A stretch of 64,000 bases of DNA from contig NW_026516352.1 of the NCBI RefSeq assembly GCF_025602895.1, positions 32,582-96,581 of the forward strand, given 5' to 3'. This DNA comes from Polychytrium aggregatum. Its lineage: Eukaryota; Chytridiomycota; Chytridiomycetes; Polychytriales. Below the pieces are notes generated by a model. The model saw only the letters and a list, made by a program, of their open reading frames with translations, searched no databases and was not told the DNA's origin. Position numbers and translations under genes: made by a program. Below, piece after piece: positions 1 through 11,407 of the stretch (position 1 is the stretch's first letter; each line of letters opens with the position of its first letter).

Positions 1-1
1 C

Positions 2-2821
2 TCCAAGCCGGAGATGGACGCCCTCCACACCTACATCCAAGAGAACTTGTCCAAGGGTTTCATCCGCCGTTCCGAGTCCCCTGCCGGTGCCCCAGTCCTG
101 TTCGTCAAGAAGAAGGATGGCTCCCTCCGTCTCTGCGTCGACTACCGGGCCCTGAACAAGATCACCGTGCCGAACCGTTGTCCCTTGCCCCTGATTGCCG
201 AGACGTTCGACAACCTCGGCAAGGCCAAGATCTTCACCAAGCTCGACATGCGAGGCGCATACAACCTCTTGCGCATCGCTGAAGGTGAAGAGTGGAAGAC
301 GGCCTTCCGCTGTCGCTACGGCCACTTCGAGTACAACGTCATGCCGTTCGGCTTGACCAACGCTCCTGCCTCGTTCCAAGCCTTCGTCAACGATGTCCTC
401 CGAGAATACCTTGACCAGTTCGTGGTCGTCTACCTGGACGACATCCTCATCTACTCCTCCGATCCTGCCGAGCACGAGGCTCATGTCAAGAAAGTCCTGA
501 CCAAGCTCCAAGACGCCGGACTCTCACTCAAGCTTGAAAAGTGTGAGTTCGACCAGTCCTCCGTCGCCTTCCTCGGGTTCATCATCTCGCCCGATGGAAT
601 CTCCATGGATCCCGACAAGGTCAAGGCCATCCAGGAGTGGGAGATCCCCCGATCTGCCCACGACATCCAAGTCTTCCTCGGCCTGGCGAACTTCTACCGT
701 CGGTTCGTCAAGGATTATTCCAAGATCGCCACCCCGCTGACGGACCTCCTGAAGAAGGACATCAAGTTCTCCTGGTCTCCCTCGGCTCAAACGTCATTCC
801 TGAAGCTCAAGGAATGCCTGAGCACCGGTCCTGTCCTCCGCCACTTCGACCCCGAGCGTCAGTGCGTCATCGAAGCCGACGCATCTGACTATGCTCTTGG
901 CGCTGTTCTCAGTCAGCGCGACGACGAAGGCCTCCTCCACCCCGTGGCCTTCTACTCCCGGAAGCTGCTCGATGCAGAAATGAATTATCAAATCTATGAT
1001 AAGGAACTTCTCGCCATCGTCGCAGCCTTCAAGCAATGGAGACACTACCTCGAGTTCTCCTCCCAAGCCACCGAGGTCGTCACCGACCACAAGAACCTTG
1101 AATACTTCCAGACCTCCCGCAACCTCAGCCGTCGCCAAGTCCGTTGGTCCGAGATCCTTGGCGACTACAACTTCGTCATCAGGTATCGACCCGGAACCCT
1201 CAACAATGCCGCCGACGCCCTCTCCCGCAAGGACAAGTTCCCTAAGGAGGGGGGTGACTCCCGTAGCTCCCCGAACACCCAGACCCTGCTGCCACCAAAA
1301 CTCTTCGTTTCCGCCCTCCGAGCCGTTCCCGTTGCCCCCGAGTCTGAGGATATCGCCGTCCTCATCAAGTCAAGCCTCAAGAAGGACTCTACCTTTGGTC
1401 CGATCCTGTCCCAAGTCCTCAAGAACCCTGCCTCCTGTCCCGGCTACTCCGTCGACAACGACCTTCTGCTCTTTGAAGGTCTCGTCTGCGTCCCCGATGT
1501 CCCCGAGCTCAAGCGCAAGATCCTCGTCGAGTGCCACGACTCGCCGACCGCCGGCCACTTCGGCGTCGCCAAGACCTTCGAGCTCGTCTCCCGGACCTTC
1601 CACTGGCCGACCATGCGTCGTTACATCAAGGAGTATGTCTCCGGATGCGACACCTGCCAGCGGAACAAGCACTCCCGTCACAAGCCCTACGGACTCCTTG
1701 CCTCGCTCCCTGTTCCCGATCGCCCTTGGTCTTCTGTTTCGGTCGACTTCATCACCCAGCTTCCCGAGTCCTCTGGACACACAGCCATCTGTGTGTTTGT
1801 CGACCGCTTCACCAAGATGGCCCACTTCGTCCCGTCAAGCAACGAGGCCAACGCCGAAGACACTGCTCGGATGTTTGTCGAGCATGTCTTCACCAAGCAC
1901 GGTCTTCCAGACGATATCGTCTCAGACCGAGGATCTACCTTTGCCTCCAAGTTCTTCCAAGCCGTCCTGACCCGCCTCAAGATCAAGCACAAGATGTCGA
2001 CTGCCTTCCATCCGCAGACCGACGGCCAGACCGAGCGGGTCAACGCCATCCTCGAGCAGTACCTCCGCTGCTTCATCAACTTCCAGCAAGACGACTGGGC
2101 CCAGCTCCTCCCTCACGCCGAGTTCACCTACAACAACACCTCTCAAGCAACCCTCGGCTGCTCCCCCTTCTTCGCCTACACCGGCTACCACCCTCGTTTT
2201 TCCGTCGCCCTTCCCCGCACCACCAAGAATGCCTCCGTCGCCGACGATCAAGCCCGAGCCATTCACTCCCTCCACGATGAACTCAAGTTCAACATCGCCC
2301 TCGCCCAGGACTCCCAAGCCAAGTTCTACGACCCCGGCCACTCCCCTTCCCCTCCGTTCAAGGTTGGAGACCGAGTCTGGCTCTCCGCCAAGAACATCAA
2401 GACCCAGCGACCCACGGCCAAGCTCGACCACACCAAGCTTGGGCCGTTCAAGATCGTCGCTCAAGTCGGTTCCCGCGCTTTCAAGTTGGACTTGTCCTCG
2501 TCCATGCGCATTCATCCTGTCTTCCACGTCTCCCTGCTCGAGCCTGCCGCCGACGACAAGATCCCAGGTCGAACGATCCCGCCCCCTCCACCCATCCAAG
2601 TCGACGGCCACGACGAATGGGAAGTCGAACAGATCCTGGACTCCAGGCTGTTCCGAGGTAAGCTCCAGTATCTTGTGCACTGGCGTGGCTACACGGTGAT
2701 GGATTGCACCTGGGAGCCCGCCAGCAATCTTGCACATTGTCCGGAGCCTGTCGCTGCCTACCACTCCTCTCATCCCTCGAAGCCTGGCCCTCTCGGAGCT
2801 CGGGCCTTGAGAGGGGGGTAG
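2..2821 (+). CDS. pol: Ty3/gypsy pol polyprotein, partial (RT-RNase H-integrase-chromodomain)
   Basis: The frame is open from base 2, so the true start lies upstream. Order: reverse transcriptase with YLDDILIYS near 430-460; RNase H with the [15 protein letters not shown] motif near 870-915; integrase HHCC zinc finger (about 1540-1670); DDE core with D in [10 protein letters not shown] in [12 protein letters not shown], and E in [12 protein letters not shown]; then a C-terminal chromodomain ([10 protein letters not shown] near 2665). It copies element RNA to DNA and integrates it; the chromodomain probably guides insertion to modified chromatin. The frame is uninterrupted to TAG at 2819-2821, unlike copy B. 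Confidence 0.95.
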   Translation, partial: SKPEMDALHTYIQENLSKGFIRRSESPAGAPVLFVKKKDGSLRLCVDYRALNKITVPNRCPLPLIAETFDNLGKAKIFTKLDMRGAYNLLRIAEGEEWKTAFRCRYGHFEYNVMPFGLTNAPASFQAFVNDVLREYLDQFVVVYLDDILIYSSDPAEHEAHVKKVLTKLQDAGLSLKLEKCEFDQSSVAFLGFIISPDGISMDPDKVKAIQEWEIPRSAHDIQVFLGLANFYRRFVKDYSKIATPLTDLLKKDIKFSWSPSAQTSFLKLKECLSTGPVLRHFDPERQCVIEADASDYALGAVLSQRDDEGLLHPVAFYSRKLLDAEMNYQIYDKELLAIVAAFKQWRHYLEFSSQATEVVTDHKNLEYFQTSRNLSRRQVRWSEILGDYNFVIRYRPGTLNNAADALSRKDKFPKEGGDSRSSPNTQTLLPPKLFVSALRAVPVAPESEDIAVLIKSSLKKDSTFGPILSQVLKNPASCPGYSVDNDLLLFEGLVCVPDVPELKRKILVECHDSPTAGHFGVAKTFELVSRTFHWPTMRRYIKEYVSGCDTCQRNKHSRHKPYGLLASLPVPDRPWSSVSVDFITQLPESSGHTAICVFVDRFTKMAHFVPSSNEANAEDTARMFVEHVFTKHGLPDDIVSDRGSTFASKFFQAVLTRLKIKHKMSTAFHPQTDGQTERVNAILEQYLRCFINFQQDDWAQLLPHAEFTYNNTSQATLGCSPFFAYTGYHPRFSVALPRTTKNASVADDQARAIHSLHDELKFNIALAQDSQAKFYDPGHSPSPPFKVGDRVWLSAKNIKTQRPTAKLDHTKLGPFKIVAQVGSRAFKLDLSSSMRIHPVFHVSLLEPAADDKIPGRTIPPPPPIQVDGHDEWEVEQILDSRLFRGKLQYLVHWRGYTVMDCTWEPASNLAHCPEPVAAYHSSHPSKPGPLGARALRGG

Positions 2822-3402
2822 TGTCATGAACACCCTCTGCCTTTGCCCACTCCCTTCCTTTACCCTTGCCCTTTCCTTTCTGTTTGCCTGTCTTAGTGCT
2901 TTCCCTTCCTTCTGTTTGTTTGTTTCCCGCGCTGTGCTGCCTTGTTGTCTTACCGCAAGCACGCGCGCTGCCTGTGTTCCGTTCCCGCTCCCTTGCTGTT
3001 GGTCATGGGTTACGCCCACGACGCCGCCTCGACGCCGCCTGACGCCTTGGCGCCGCCAAGCCGCCGCCACTGACGCCCGCTGACTCACGGATCCCGAGTC
3101 ACGGCCGCCACCTGCTTCGCTCGCTGCTTCGCCCTCCCCGCCGCTGCTTCGCTCCTGCCCCCTCGCTCTGCAGCGTCGATCCTTGGCGCTCGCATAAATA
3201 GCCCTCCGACCAGCCTCTGTCTTTTGCCTTCGTCTTGCCACTTTGTATTTTTAGTATCCTAAGCCTTGGATCTAGAATAAAACTTTGGCTTCACACTTGA
3301 CACTCTGTGTCCCAGTCCAGTCCCCGCTCCTCTCCCTACGTTCGAGTCTTGCATTAGGACTCTTGCGCACTTCCCTGCTTGCCCCGTTGTCCAGTCTTGA
3401 CA
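2822..3402 (+). repeat. 3' LTR of copy A (581 bp)
   Basis: Starts TGTCATGAACACC directly after the pol stop codon and ends CAGTCTTGACA, with canonical TG...CA termini. It matches both copy B LTRs in inverted orientation with scattered differences. It holds a TATA-like element (CATAAATAG near 3193), a likely promoter. Confidence 0.95.
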
Positions 3403-4854
3403 GCTTGGTCTCTTCCTTGGATCAGAGTCGAGGCATTGAGCAATCAGCTTAGTGTACTCTGCAGGAATACCATCGACGGGCTGTGTCATCTTCTCGATAT
3501 GCTGCAACACTTCCGGCGGTCGACAGTAAATGAGATAGCACATAAGGATGCCAAAGGCATAAACGTCTGTGGCCATCGTGGGTTCGGCTGGGAACCTTCG
3601 ACGCAGCTCTGGGGCATACGACACTCCGTCTCGTTGTACAGGGCGACCTTGGATGTCTCGGTGGATACATGAGTTGACTGTGATTTGGACACAGTACCGG
3701 TCGTTGACGATGTTTTCAAGCCGGAGATCCCCATGAACGAGGCCATGCTTGTGGATATAGGCCATACCTGTTGCAACCTCATGAATCCAGCGCATTCGCA
3801 GAGGAAGACATCGATCCTGTCTTAAATTGGTCCGGTACTGCTTCAGTGTCCTTGCCAACGGCTGTCGATATAGACTCTTCACCAGAGCGACATTTGGACC
3901 ATCGTTGCAAACCCCAATAAGACTCTCGATCGCCGGATGACGAAGGTTGATCCACTTGGAAACGGAGACTCGAAACCGATTCAACTCGACGGGGCTGAGG
4001 TCATCCTTTTGGAGGAGGATCACTCCGGTCCCAAAATATCGTGCCTTCATAATAGTCCAAGTCTCATCACCAAGGACATGTTTGGCGACACCTCGCTTGC
4101 TGACGAGGTTTTCTTCTGGGATACTCCACGTCGATGGGGTGTGTGTTGGCTGGGTGTCGAGGCTTCGCTTGTAAAGGTCGATCAGGTACCGGGCGCCTTC
4201 GTGAATACATGACCCACTAGCTCCATTCGCGATTTCGAGTTCGAGGACCTGCTTGAGCTTCCTAATGATCTTCGGAATTTCTTCGTCCCTCGACGGCGGT
4301 CTGAAGATGCTATACAGTTGACCTTTGACCTCATAAATACTCCGATGGATGGAGCGTTCGTCATCCCCCAAACGGCTCCGAAGGGTGTTGTTGATCGCCA
4401 CGATGTGTCGATCATCTTCGATGGAGGCCTTGACCTTCAGATTCTGGAGGGCGGATGCGACGATGACCGAGAGCTTTGTGCGATACTCTCGGATCTTGTG
4501 GAGCCGCCATCTGCAGAGAAGATATTGGACGGCTTCGGGTTGTGCGATATAGCCGGTCTCGAACTCGTCCTTGAATTTCTCGATCATATAGCGAACCCGG
4601 TAGAGCTGCCGGGCACCTATTTCAGCGAAGTCATATCGCTCCTTCAAATATTCGCCATGATGGATGAGTCTTGATACATAGGTGTGCACAGTGTCGATGA
4701 ATGTAGCCCATGAGCCGAACCAAATTCCGTCATCGACAGAGTGGCATTGATCTTGAAGCCCGCAAAGACTCGCCTTCAAATCCAAGGCGGTGTTCGAGTA
4801 TATCTTGCTGACATGACTGAACAGCAAGATGGTATCGGTTTGGATGGTGCTCAT
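3403..4854 (-). pseudogene. Pseudokinase gene K1, 3' end cut off by Ty3 copy A
   Basis: Minus-strand gene; the best start is ATG 4854 (MSTIQTDTIL), about 484 residues retained. Roughly residues 1-240 are helical with no recognised family and resemble the N-terminus of K2. Roughly 245-484 are kinase-like: the catalytic loop reads HGDLRLENI (HRD to HGD, Asp kept), the DFG motif is not recognisable, SYAPELRRR corresponds to APE, and RKRPSCQDW is subdomain XI. Loss of DFG suggests a pseudokinase. The frame runs straight into the LTR at 3402, so the C-terminus, possibly Sel1 repeats by analogy with K2/K4, is separated or lost. Family membership is firm; function unknown. Confidence 0.75.
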
Positions 4855-5078
4855 GTGTGATGGATGACGGATATGCGAAGGATTCGCGGGTGGGCTGTGA
4901 GTGGGGTGACGATCGAACATGCATACGGGTTCACGGCGAGGACGGCTTGCCTGCGGTTGTGGTGGGGCACCAAGAGTCAGCTGGGTGTCATGTGACCCAC
5001 AATGGGACCACAGTCTCCAAGAACCCACTCTCCCCTCGCTGGTGATCGTCTGTTACAAAATAGGGCACTGTATTCAAT

Positions 5079-5854
5079 TCACTGCATGGTAACAAGAGTA
5101 CGAAGACGCTCTGCATTGATTTTGTTAAGGGGGTATCGCTTGGCATTGGCATTTTCGTACTGCTTAAGTGCCATTGTTGGATCTGCTTCAATTCCACGAC
5201 CGTGCTCGTAACATTGGCCAAGAAAATAGTTGGCCTTGGGGCTATAGCGCACTTTCCCCCCTGTACAATGCCGGCAGGAAGAAAGAAACGCCGAAAACGC
5301 CAGGTCATACCGCTCCTGCGAGTAGTAACACTCCCCCAACAAGCAATACCAGTGAGTCACATCCGGTTTAACCTTCGTGGCAACATTCCCGATGGTGACG
5401 ATGGCCAGAGCAGGGTCGGCAGCAGTCCCAATACCATGCAAATAACAAGTACTGAGTAAGAACCTACATAACTCACTCCGTTCGGCACCAAAGCGACACC
5501 ACATAAACAGAAGCGAATAGTCTTGCATATCGCTTCCAGAGGGTAGCTCCCCAAGTTTGTAGAGAACTTCGATCTCATGAGCCGCTGCCCAATTTTCAAC
5601 AAAGGTCACTCCAAGAGCAACAAACCAAAACTTCAAAAAGGCCGCTGACTTGCGGAGACCTTCGGATCGTGTACTTTCGCTAGTCTTGGACCGAGCTATG
5701 TGTGACCACTGCTTCAACGCATCCGGCAGAGAGATCGGCTGACCAAGTCCAAGGCAGTACATCCACGCGATGCTGAAGGTGAATCGATAGTCTCGGATTT
5801 TTTCGGCTTGGACTACACGCTCTTGATAGATTTGAAAAACCTGTTCCCATTTAT
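5079..5854 (-). pseudogene. K3 gene, last exon: Sel1-like repeat region
   Basis: C-terminal exon of the split gene K3. It starts after acceptor TTGCATAG at 5855; the 81-bp intron (5855-5935) has donor GTATGT. Joining to 5936 keeps the frame (codon split after 1 nt). It encodes about 258 residues with Sel1 features: FSIAWMYCLGLG, LLSTCYLHGIGTAADPALAI, ANYFLGQCYEHGRGIEADPT, and stops at 5079. It aligns in order with the C-terminal exon of intact gene K4 (36764-37626), which identifies it as a paralogue. Sel1 repeats are protein-protein scaffolds. Listed as pseudogene because an upstream exon is broken by copy C. Confidence 0.85.
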
Positions 5855-5935
5855 CTATGCAATATTAATTCATGTTAGAATGTAAGCCAGAGAAAGAAGA
5901 TCGAGATTCATCACACTCGTTTCATTGTCACATAC

Positions 5936-6725
5936 CTGGAGTCAATGCTTCGAGGAACTCCAATAGATCATCAGGCTCACCGTTGCGAGCGATCTGAATG
6001 ATATCTATGGTGGTGTTCGCCTGGAAGGGATATGAGAATATCCGTCGATACGGGATTAGTCGATTCTCAGATCCCCGCGTTGATTTCGTCCAATAAATCA
6101 GACGATGTGTTCATCCGAGCACAGGGCAAACTCGGAGGTGCCAGGCCACAGAGGCGGGTCTGCGTTTGCAAACCACACCCCAGATTCCTCAACAATCGAT
6201 TGATCATGAGGGTCAAGGTATAAGGCTGTGAGGCAACGAGTCCTTCACGAGGCATCAAGAGCGTGGTTTTTGCTCCATAAAGTGATGCCTACGCGGAGAC
6301 AACGGACAGGTCGAACCTCGGCTTATCCTTTTTGTTGGGTTGTCGAGCTCGGAAGCTCAACGGGTGTTGTCTACCCAGTACCAACATAAAAAACCAGACC
6401 AGAATGACGCATCCACTGTACAAAACATCCACACCCATCATGCAAAAACAAGGGAGACCCATCTGGCTCATACCTGTCTATTTGGAGGCTGATGTACGAG
6501 TACCTCCTCCACCGGTTGCTTGGGTAGTGCTGGGCTTGGTTCGACTGTGCTGGCTATATCCTGAGTGGTATCGTGGCTTGTGCTTGATAGGAGTGTCTGC
6601 TCTGCCGGCGGCTTGGGTAGTGTTGGGATTTGTTCGCCTGGGTTGTCCTGGTCTCCAAAAGATTCACCTTGCGATTCGCCTCGGAGGGCATTTGGTGGCA
6701 TACTTTCGCTGTCTGGCACCTCGGT
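5936..6725 (-). pseudogene. K3 gene, linker exons (5936-6020 and 6474-6725)
   Basis: Two minus-strand exon segments. 6474-6725 encodes a Pro/Ser/Glu-rich linker and ends ...NRQ at donor GTATGA (6473). 5936-6020 follows acceptor TTCCAG and encodes ANTTIDIIQIARNGEP, matching the start of the K4 Sel1 exon. The intervening 6021-6473 (453 bp) is long for this genome and may hide another exon; I could not prove one. 6721-6725 (TCGGT) is the target duplication of copy C. Frame phases agree on both sides (phase 0 at 6474/6020, phase 1 at 5936/5854). Confidence 0.7.
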
Positions 6726-7516
6726 TGTTAGAGTCCAAAGGGGACTCAACGGCAAAAGAAGAAGTGAGCTCGAAGTGAGCTCAGGGAAAGCAAGGGTAGA
6801 GTCCGAAGTGGACTCGGAGAGGGAGCGAGGGAAGCAAAGATCCGTTCAAGATAAGACTTGTCTCGAAATGAGACGTGAGGAACACTCAGAGAATAAAGTA
6901 GAAGGCACTTTATTTAGTCCTATTTTGAACGCTAAGGTTCGACTACACATCGCGGGGGTCAGGCTATTTATAGACAAGTCCGGACTTGGCAGCGAAGGGC
7001 GGCCAAGGGAGGGAAAAGTGGGCGATCGAGCAGGGCGAAGGGGGCGATGCACGAACGAGGGCCGAGAAGGACCACCGAGACAGGCAGAGAACCAAAGCGA
7101 GAGAGGCGCAAGCAAAAGCGAAGCACCTGGCAGGAGAAACGTGCAAAGGCGAAGCAATGTGACTCAACGTCCAAGAAGCGGATTGGTCAAGTATAAGGTT
7201 GGGGCAAATGCATGCGAGATGAACAAGAGATCGGGGCGGTCAGGCAGGTCATGAGTCACCGGTGGGGGGACACATGACCGGCAGCCGAATTGCAACCAAT
7301 CGCAGCAAGGCGCGTGCACAAACAAACCGGCGCGTGCGAAGAAGACAAAGGAAGCGGAGCAGCGCGGGAAAACGGAAGTGCGGAAGGAGCGGAAAAGACA
7401 GGCAAAAGGCGGAAAATCGGAGGGGAACTGCAAGGCTACACACAAACAAACAGAAAGGCAAAAGAATAGCCAAGTGTGCAGTCAAAGTGGAGAACAAGCA
7501 GGAGCTATCCCTAACA
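6726..7516 (-). repeat. 3' LTR of copy C (791 bp)
   Basis: TG...CA ends with 6-bp inverted repeat TGTTAG/CTAACA. Matches 12342-13132 and 61087-61876. A TATA-like CTATTTATAG lies near 6963-6972. Confidence 0.95.
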
Positions 7517-7528
7517 TCATCCCCTTCC

Positions 7529-10500
7529 TTAGCGACGAACTCCGGACGTCGCCTTCGGCTTTGAGGGATAGCGAAGGTGGAAGTCAGCAACAAGATCAGT
7601 GGCGTGGGAAACATTGGCAGCGGGCTCCCAAGACCGGTCAGTCTCGGAATAGCCCTTCCACTGAACCAAGTACTGTAAGCGACCACGGAAGAGCCGAGAA
7701 TCGAGAACAGTCTCGACCTCAAACTCTTCCTGGGAGTTAACAAGAATGGGAGGTGGTTCTGGTTGGGTGAACTCGGGAACAATGTCCTTCGTTCGGGGTT
7801 CAAGGAGGGATACATGGAAAACGGGGTGAACTTTAAGTGTGGAAGGGAGTTTAAGCTCAAAGGCAACGGGGTTGATGCGGCGAAGAACTTTAAAGGGGCC
7901 AAGCTTTTTCTGGTCAAGCTTGTTGGAGGGACGAAGGGTGCGAATGTGGCGACGATCCAGAAAAACGAGGTCGCCAACGGAGATGTCGGGAGTGGGGAGA
8001 CGGGATTTGTTGGCCTGCACAGTGTAGGACTCTTGGGCAACCCGGAGGTTGGCCTTGAGATCCTCGAGAACGGTCTGAAGTCGGTCGACACGTTCTTCGG
8101 CAGAGGGCACAACAGAGGGATCACGAATGATAGAGGGATCGAAAATGGGGTGATGGCCATGGACTGCAAAGAAGGGAGTCATGCCAGTGGAGGTGTTTTC
8201 CGAGTTGTTGTAAGTGAACTCGGCAAGGGGAAGGTGAAGGGTCCAGTCGTCTTGCAGGTAATTGCAATGGATACGCAAATACTGCTCGATGACCTGGTTG
8301 AGAACCTCGGTCGAACCGTCGGTCTCGGGGTGGAAGGCAGAAGAAAGGGAAATCTTCGTCTTCAGAAGCTCATTGAAGCGCCTCCAGAAGGCCGAAGTAA
8401 ACTGAGTTCCTCGGTCCGAAACAATAGACCGGGGACAACCATGCAAGCGGAAGATGTGGGAGAGGAAGAGTTCGGCGGTTTGCTCGCCTGTAACCGTCTT
8501 CGTGGTGGGCACAAAGTGTGCTTGTTTGGACAGGCGGTCCTTAACCACGAAGATCGAGTCAAAACCGTTCGAAGGTGGGAGATCCGTGATGAAGTCCATC
8601 GACAGGTCCCACCAACGTTCGGAAGGAACGGGGAGAGGATGAAGTAAACCATAAGGGGAGTGACGGGACGGCTTGGCTCGCTGGCACGCTTCACAATTAG
8701 CAATGAAGCGACGCACAGACTTACGAAGCCGGGGCCAGTGAAAGTCCCGGGAGACGAGCTCAACGGTCTTGGCAAGACCAAAGTGACCAGCGGCAGCGGA
8801 GCAGTGACGTTGCTCAAACACTTTGAGCTGGAGCTCGGGGGAAGGGACAACGATCAGGTCTTTAAAGTAAAGGAGACCGTCACGGAAGGAGTAATCGCCA
8901 TCAAGACGTTTGGCGTTAAAGTCAGAAAGGAGGGAACAAGAAAGGGTGGCAGCTCGAATCTCGGAAAGAAAGTCGGGATTCGAGCCGATAACAGTGATGC
9001 TGTCGAGAGAAATAGACTCGAACAGCTGAAGGAAGTTGGTGGAGTGGAGGGAGTCACCAGGCTTTATCTCAAAGTCAGAACGGCGACTGAGAGCATCGGC
9101 TTTGGTGTTGAGACGACCAGGGCGGTGGTAAATGCGAAAAGCAAAGTCAGAAAGGAATTGGGCCCACCGGAACTGGCGGCGAGAAAGTTGAGAAGCGGCA
9201 GTGAACCGGGTAAGGTTCTGATGATCAGAGAAAACAAGAGTGGGAATATCAGGGTCGGCAGCCATCAAGTAATGACGCCAGGCGGTAAAGGAATCGACAA
9301 TGGCGAGGAGCTCTTTGTCGTGAGTGTCATAATTCACCTCGGCGGGACGGAATTGCCGAGAGTGAAAAGCAACGGGGTGAAGAGCGCCGTCAGGGTCAAA
9401 CTGAGAAAGGACGGCACCCAAAGCAAAGTCAGAAGCATCGGGCTCGATGACAGCGGGTTTAGAGAAATCAAAGTATCGAAGAATAGGTGCGGAAGTGAAG
9501 GAAAGTTTAAGAGAATCAAAAGCCTCTTGGGCCTCGGGAGACCAAGAGAAGGTGGAGGATTTGGTAGTGAGGGAAGTCAAAGGACGAGCAAGTGCGGAAA
9601 AGTCCTTGACGAAGCGGCGGTAAAAGTTTGCGAAACCAATAAAGACTTGGATATCGCGAGCAGAAGAGGGAACAGGCCAAAGGGAAACGGCCTCGACCTT
9701 GGCAGGGTCCATTTTGATGCCATCGGCAGAAATGATCATGCCGAGAAAGTCAACTTCAGAAAGGTCAAAAGAACACTTGGCCGGATTGACCTTAAGGGAG
9801 TGTTCACGAAGGCGAGAGAGAACAAGCTTAACATGCTCCTCATGCTCCTGGGGATCTTTTGAGAAGATCAGGATGTCGTCAAGATAAATGACAACACAGA
9901 CACCAAGGAGGTCCGAGAAGATGTCGTTCATAAAAAACTGAAAAGCAGCGGGGGCATTCGAAAGACCAAAGGGGATAACATTGTACTCAAATGAGCCAGA
10001 TTTGCAAACAAAAGCAGTCTTCCACTCATCGCCCTTCTTGACACGAACCAAGTGGTAAGCATCAGGAAGGTCGAGGTGTGAGAAGACGCGGGCAGAAGAA
10101 AGTTTATCCAGAAGATCCTGGAAGAGGGGAAGTGGGTAACGGTTCTTCTTCGTGATGGCATTGAGGCCTCGGTAGTCGACGCAAAGGCGAAGACCACCAT
10201 TGGGCTTCTTCACGAAGAAGCAGGGAGCACCAACGGGAGAAGAGGATTTGGAGATCCAACCACGTGCGAGGGCGTTGGTCAGATACTCCGAAAGAGCAGA
10301 TTCCTCGGCCGGGGACAAAGGATAGACTTTCCCCGGCTTTGGCAAACGAGGTTCCTTTCCATCCTCGGTCCGTACAAACTCAATGGACAAGTCATACGGA
10401 CGATGAGGAGGCAAGGAAGAAGGAGGGTCAGACTTGAGGCTGAAAACGTCGCCAAACTCATTGTATTTGAGTGGGACGCCTCGAGAGTCAACAGGGGTGC

Positions 10501-11407
10501 CAGACTCGGCATACACCTTCGTCGTGAGCACGGACCTTATCGACACCGTAGGATACGTCTCCGGCGAAGGAGGACGGATATCCATTTGGGCAGCGAAAAT
10601 GTCGAGCTTGTCTTCCCGTGCAAGACGGAGAAGACTCGCCGCATTAACGAGCTCAATGTCGGGTGAAGATAAAGCCGTTGGCTCTTCAGAAAGCGAAGCA
10701 GAGTCAAGGCGGGAAGAAAGGGAAGGCGAAGTGCCAAAGGAGGGAACCGGTGTAAGGGAAGGACCGGAGGGAGGAGGAGTCAAAGGCGAAGTGCCCGAAG
10801 GGGGAGGCGAGGAGCCGGAAGCGGACGGAGTGTCCAAGGAAGAAGCAGAGACATCCGCGAGGATGTGTCCATCAGCAAGGCAAGAGGGATCGGAGAATGA
10901 AAGGGAGAGGGACTTCCAATTAACAACTGGATTATGCAAGCGCATCCAGGGAAGACCAAGAGTGATGGGAGTGGTGGAGAGTCGAGTCACAAGAAAAGAA
11001 ATCGACTCGGTGTGGGAACCAATGGTCAGAGTCAAAGGCGCGGTTTGGAAACGAATGAAACCGGCCGAAGAACCATCAGCAAGGGAAACGGAGTAAGGAG
11101 TAGAAAGAGGGATAAGAGAGAGTTTATGGAGATCGGCAAAGGCAGGATCAATGAGGGCAAGAGCGGAACATCCATCATCAATAAAAACAGAAAGGGAGAT
11201 GGAGACCGGGCCAGAAAGACTCATGACGATAAGAGTGGCCGGAAGAAGAAGCTTATCGTCCGATAGTGACGAGTCAGAGGGGGAAGATGTTCGTATCGCC
11301 GAACAGACCACCTCGCTTACTTGCGAGGTGCTGCTCGGCTGTGAGCATTTCCCGAGTTCCGTTTGACCAGAACCGGGCACTGCTGAACATCGCGACTGCC
11401 GGGACAA
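7529..11407 (-). CDS. pol: Family 2 Ty3/gypsy pol polyprotein (PR-RT-RH-INT-chromodomain)
   Basis: About 1290 codons, uninterrupted. The N-terminal retropepsin-like region reads VFIDDGCSALALID, so the usual D-S/T-G triad is D-D-G. Then RT (YLDDILIFS), RNase H ([15 protein letters not shown]), the integrase zinc finger (ANCEACQRAKPSRH), DDE motifs (SMDFITDLP, SDRGTQFTSAFW, HPETDGSTEVLN), and a chromodomain (LQYLVQWKGY). It overlaps gag by about 90 bp in the -1 frame, so expression probably uses -1 frameshifting; the exact slip site was not identified. The open frame and identical LTRs suggest a recently active copy. Confidence 0.93.
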   Translation of the reverse strand: MSRQSRCSAVPGSGQTELGKCSQPSSTSQVSEVVCSAIRTSSPSDSSLSDDKLLLPATLIVMSLSGPVSISLSVFIDDGCSALALIDPAFADLHKLSLIPLSTPYSVSLADGSSAGFIRFQTAPLTLTIGSHTESISFLVTRLSTTPITLGLPWMRLHNPVVNWKSLSLSFSDPSCLADGHILADVSASSLDTPSASGSSPPPSGTSPLTPPPSGPSLTPVPSFGTSPSLSSRLDSASLSEEPTALSSPDIELVNAASLLRLAREDKLDIFAAQMDIRPPSPETYPTVSIRSVLTTKVYAESGTPVDSRGVPLKYNEFGDVFSLKSDPPSSLPPHRPYDLSIEFVRTEDGKEPRLPKPGKVYPLSPAEESALSEYLTNALARGWISKSSSPVGAPCFFVKKPNGGLRLCVDYRGLNAITKKNRYPLPLFQDLLDKLSSARVFSHLDLPDAYHLVRVKKGDEWKTAFVCKSGSFEYNVIPFGLSNAPAAFQFFMNDIFSDLLGVCVVIYLDDILIFSKDPQEHEEHVKLVLSRLREHSLKVNPAKCSFDLSEVDFLGMIISADGIKMDPAKVEAVSLWPVPSSARDIQVFIGFANFYRRFVKDFSALARPLTSLTTKSSTFSWSPEAQEAFDSLKLSFTSAPILRYFDFSKPAVIEPDASDFALGAVLSQFDPDGALHPVAFHSRQFRPAEVNYDTHDKELLAIVDSFTAWRHYLMAADPDIPTLVFSDHQNLTRFTAASQLSRRQFRWAQFLSDFAFRIYHRPGRLNTKADALSRRSDFEIKPGDSLHSTNFLQLFESISLDSITVIGSNPDFLSEIRAATLSCSLLSDFNAKRLDGDYSFRDGLLYFKDLIVVPSPELQLKVFEQRHCSAAAGHFGLAKTVELVSRDFHWPRLRKSVRRFIANCEACQRAKPSRHSPYGLLHPLPVPSERWWDLSMDFITDLPPSNGFDSIFVVKDRLSKQAHFVPTTKTVTGEQTAELFLSHIFRLHGCPRSIVSDRGTQFTSAFWRRFNELLKTKISLSSAFHPETDGSTEVLNQVIEQYLRIHCNYLQDDWTLHLPLAEFTYNNSENTSTGMTPFFAVHGHHPIFDPSIIRDPSVVPSAEERVDRLQTVLEDLKANLRVAQESYTVQANKSRLPTPDISVGDLVFLDRRHIRTLRPSNKLDQKKLGPFKVLRRINPVAFELKLPSTLKVHPVFHVSLLEPRTKDIVPEFTQPEPPPILVNSQEEFEVETVLDSRLFRGRLQYLVQWKGYSETDRSWEPAANVSHATDLVADFHLRYPSKPKATSGVRR

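Larger units (their letters stand above)
1..3402 (+). mobile_element. Ty3/gypsy chromovirus family 1, copy A (3' part; runs off left edge)
   Basis: The 3' portion of an LTR retrotransposon in plus orientation: pol (reverse transcriptase, RNase H, integrase, chromodomain) followed by a polypurine-like tract just before 2822 and a 581-bp 3' LTR. The same family is present complete and inverted as copy B (13263-19606). Pol proteins are almost identical but the LTRs show scattered differences, for example near 2850 and 2950, so A and B are separate insertions. The right boundary lies in a pseudokinase reading frame (3403-4854, minus). The 5' LTR, gag and target duplication are outside the window. 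Confidence 0.95.

Noticed and set aside
6565-7254. 229-codon ORF repeated at 6565, 12151 and 61076
   Set aside because: It is a frame through the family-2 LTR, present wherever the LTR is; it has no protein features and differs only at the flanks.
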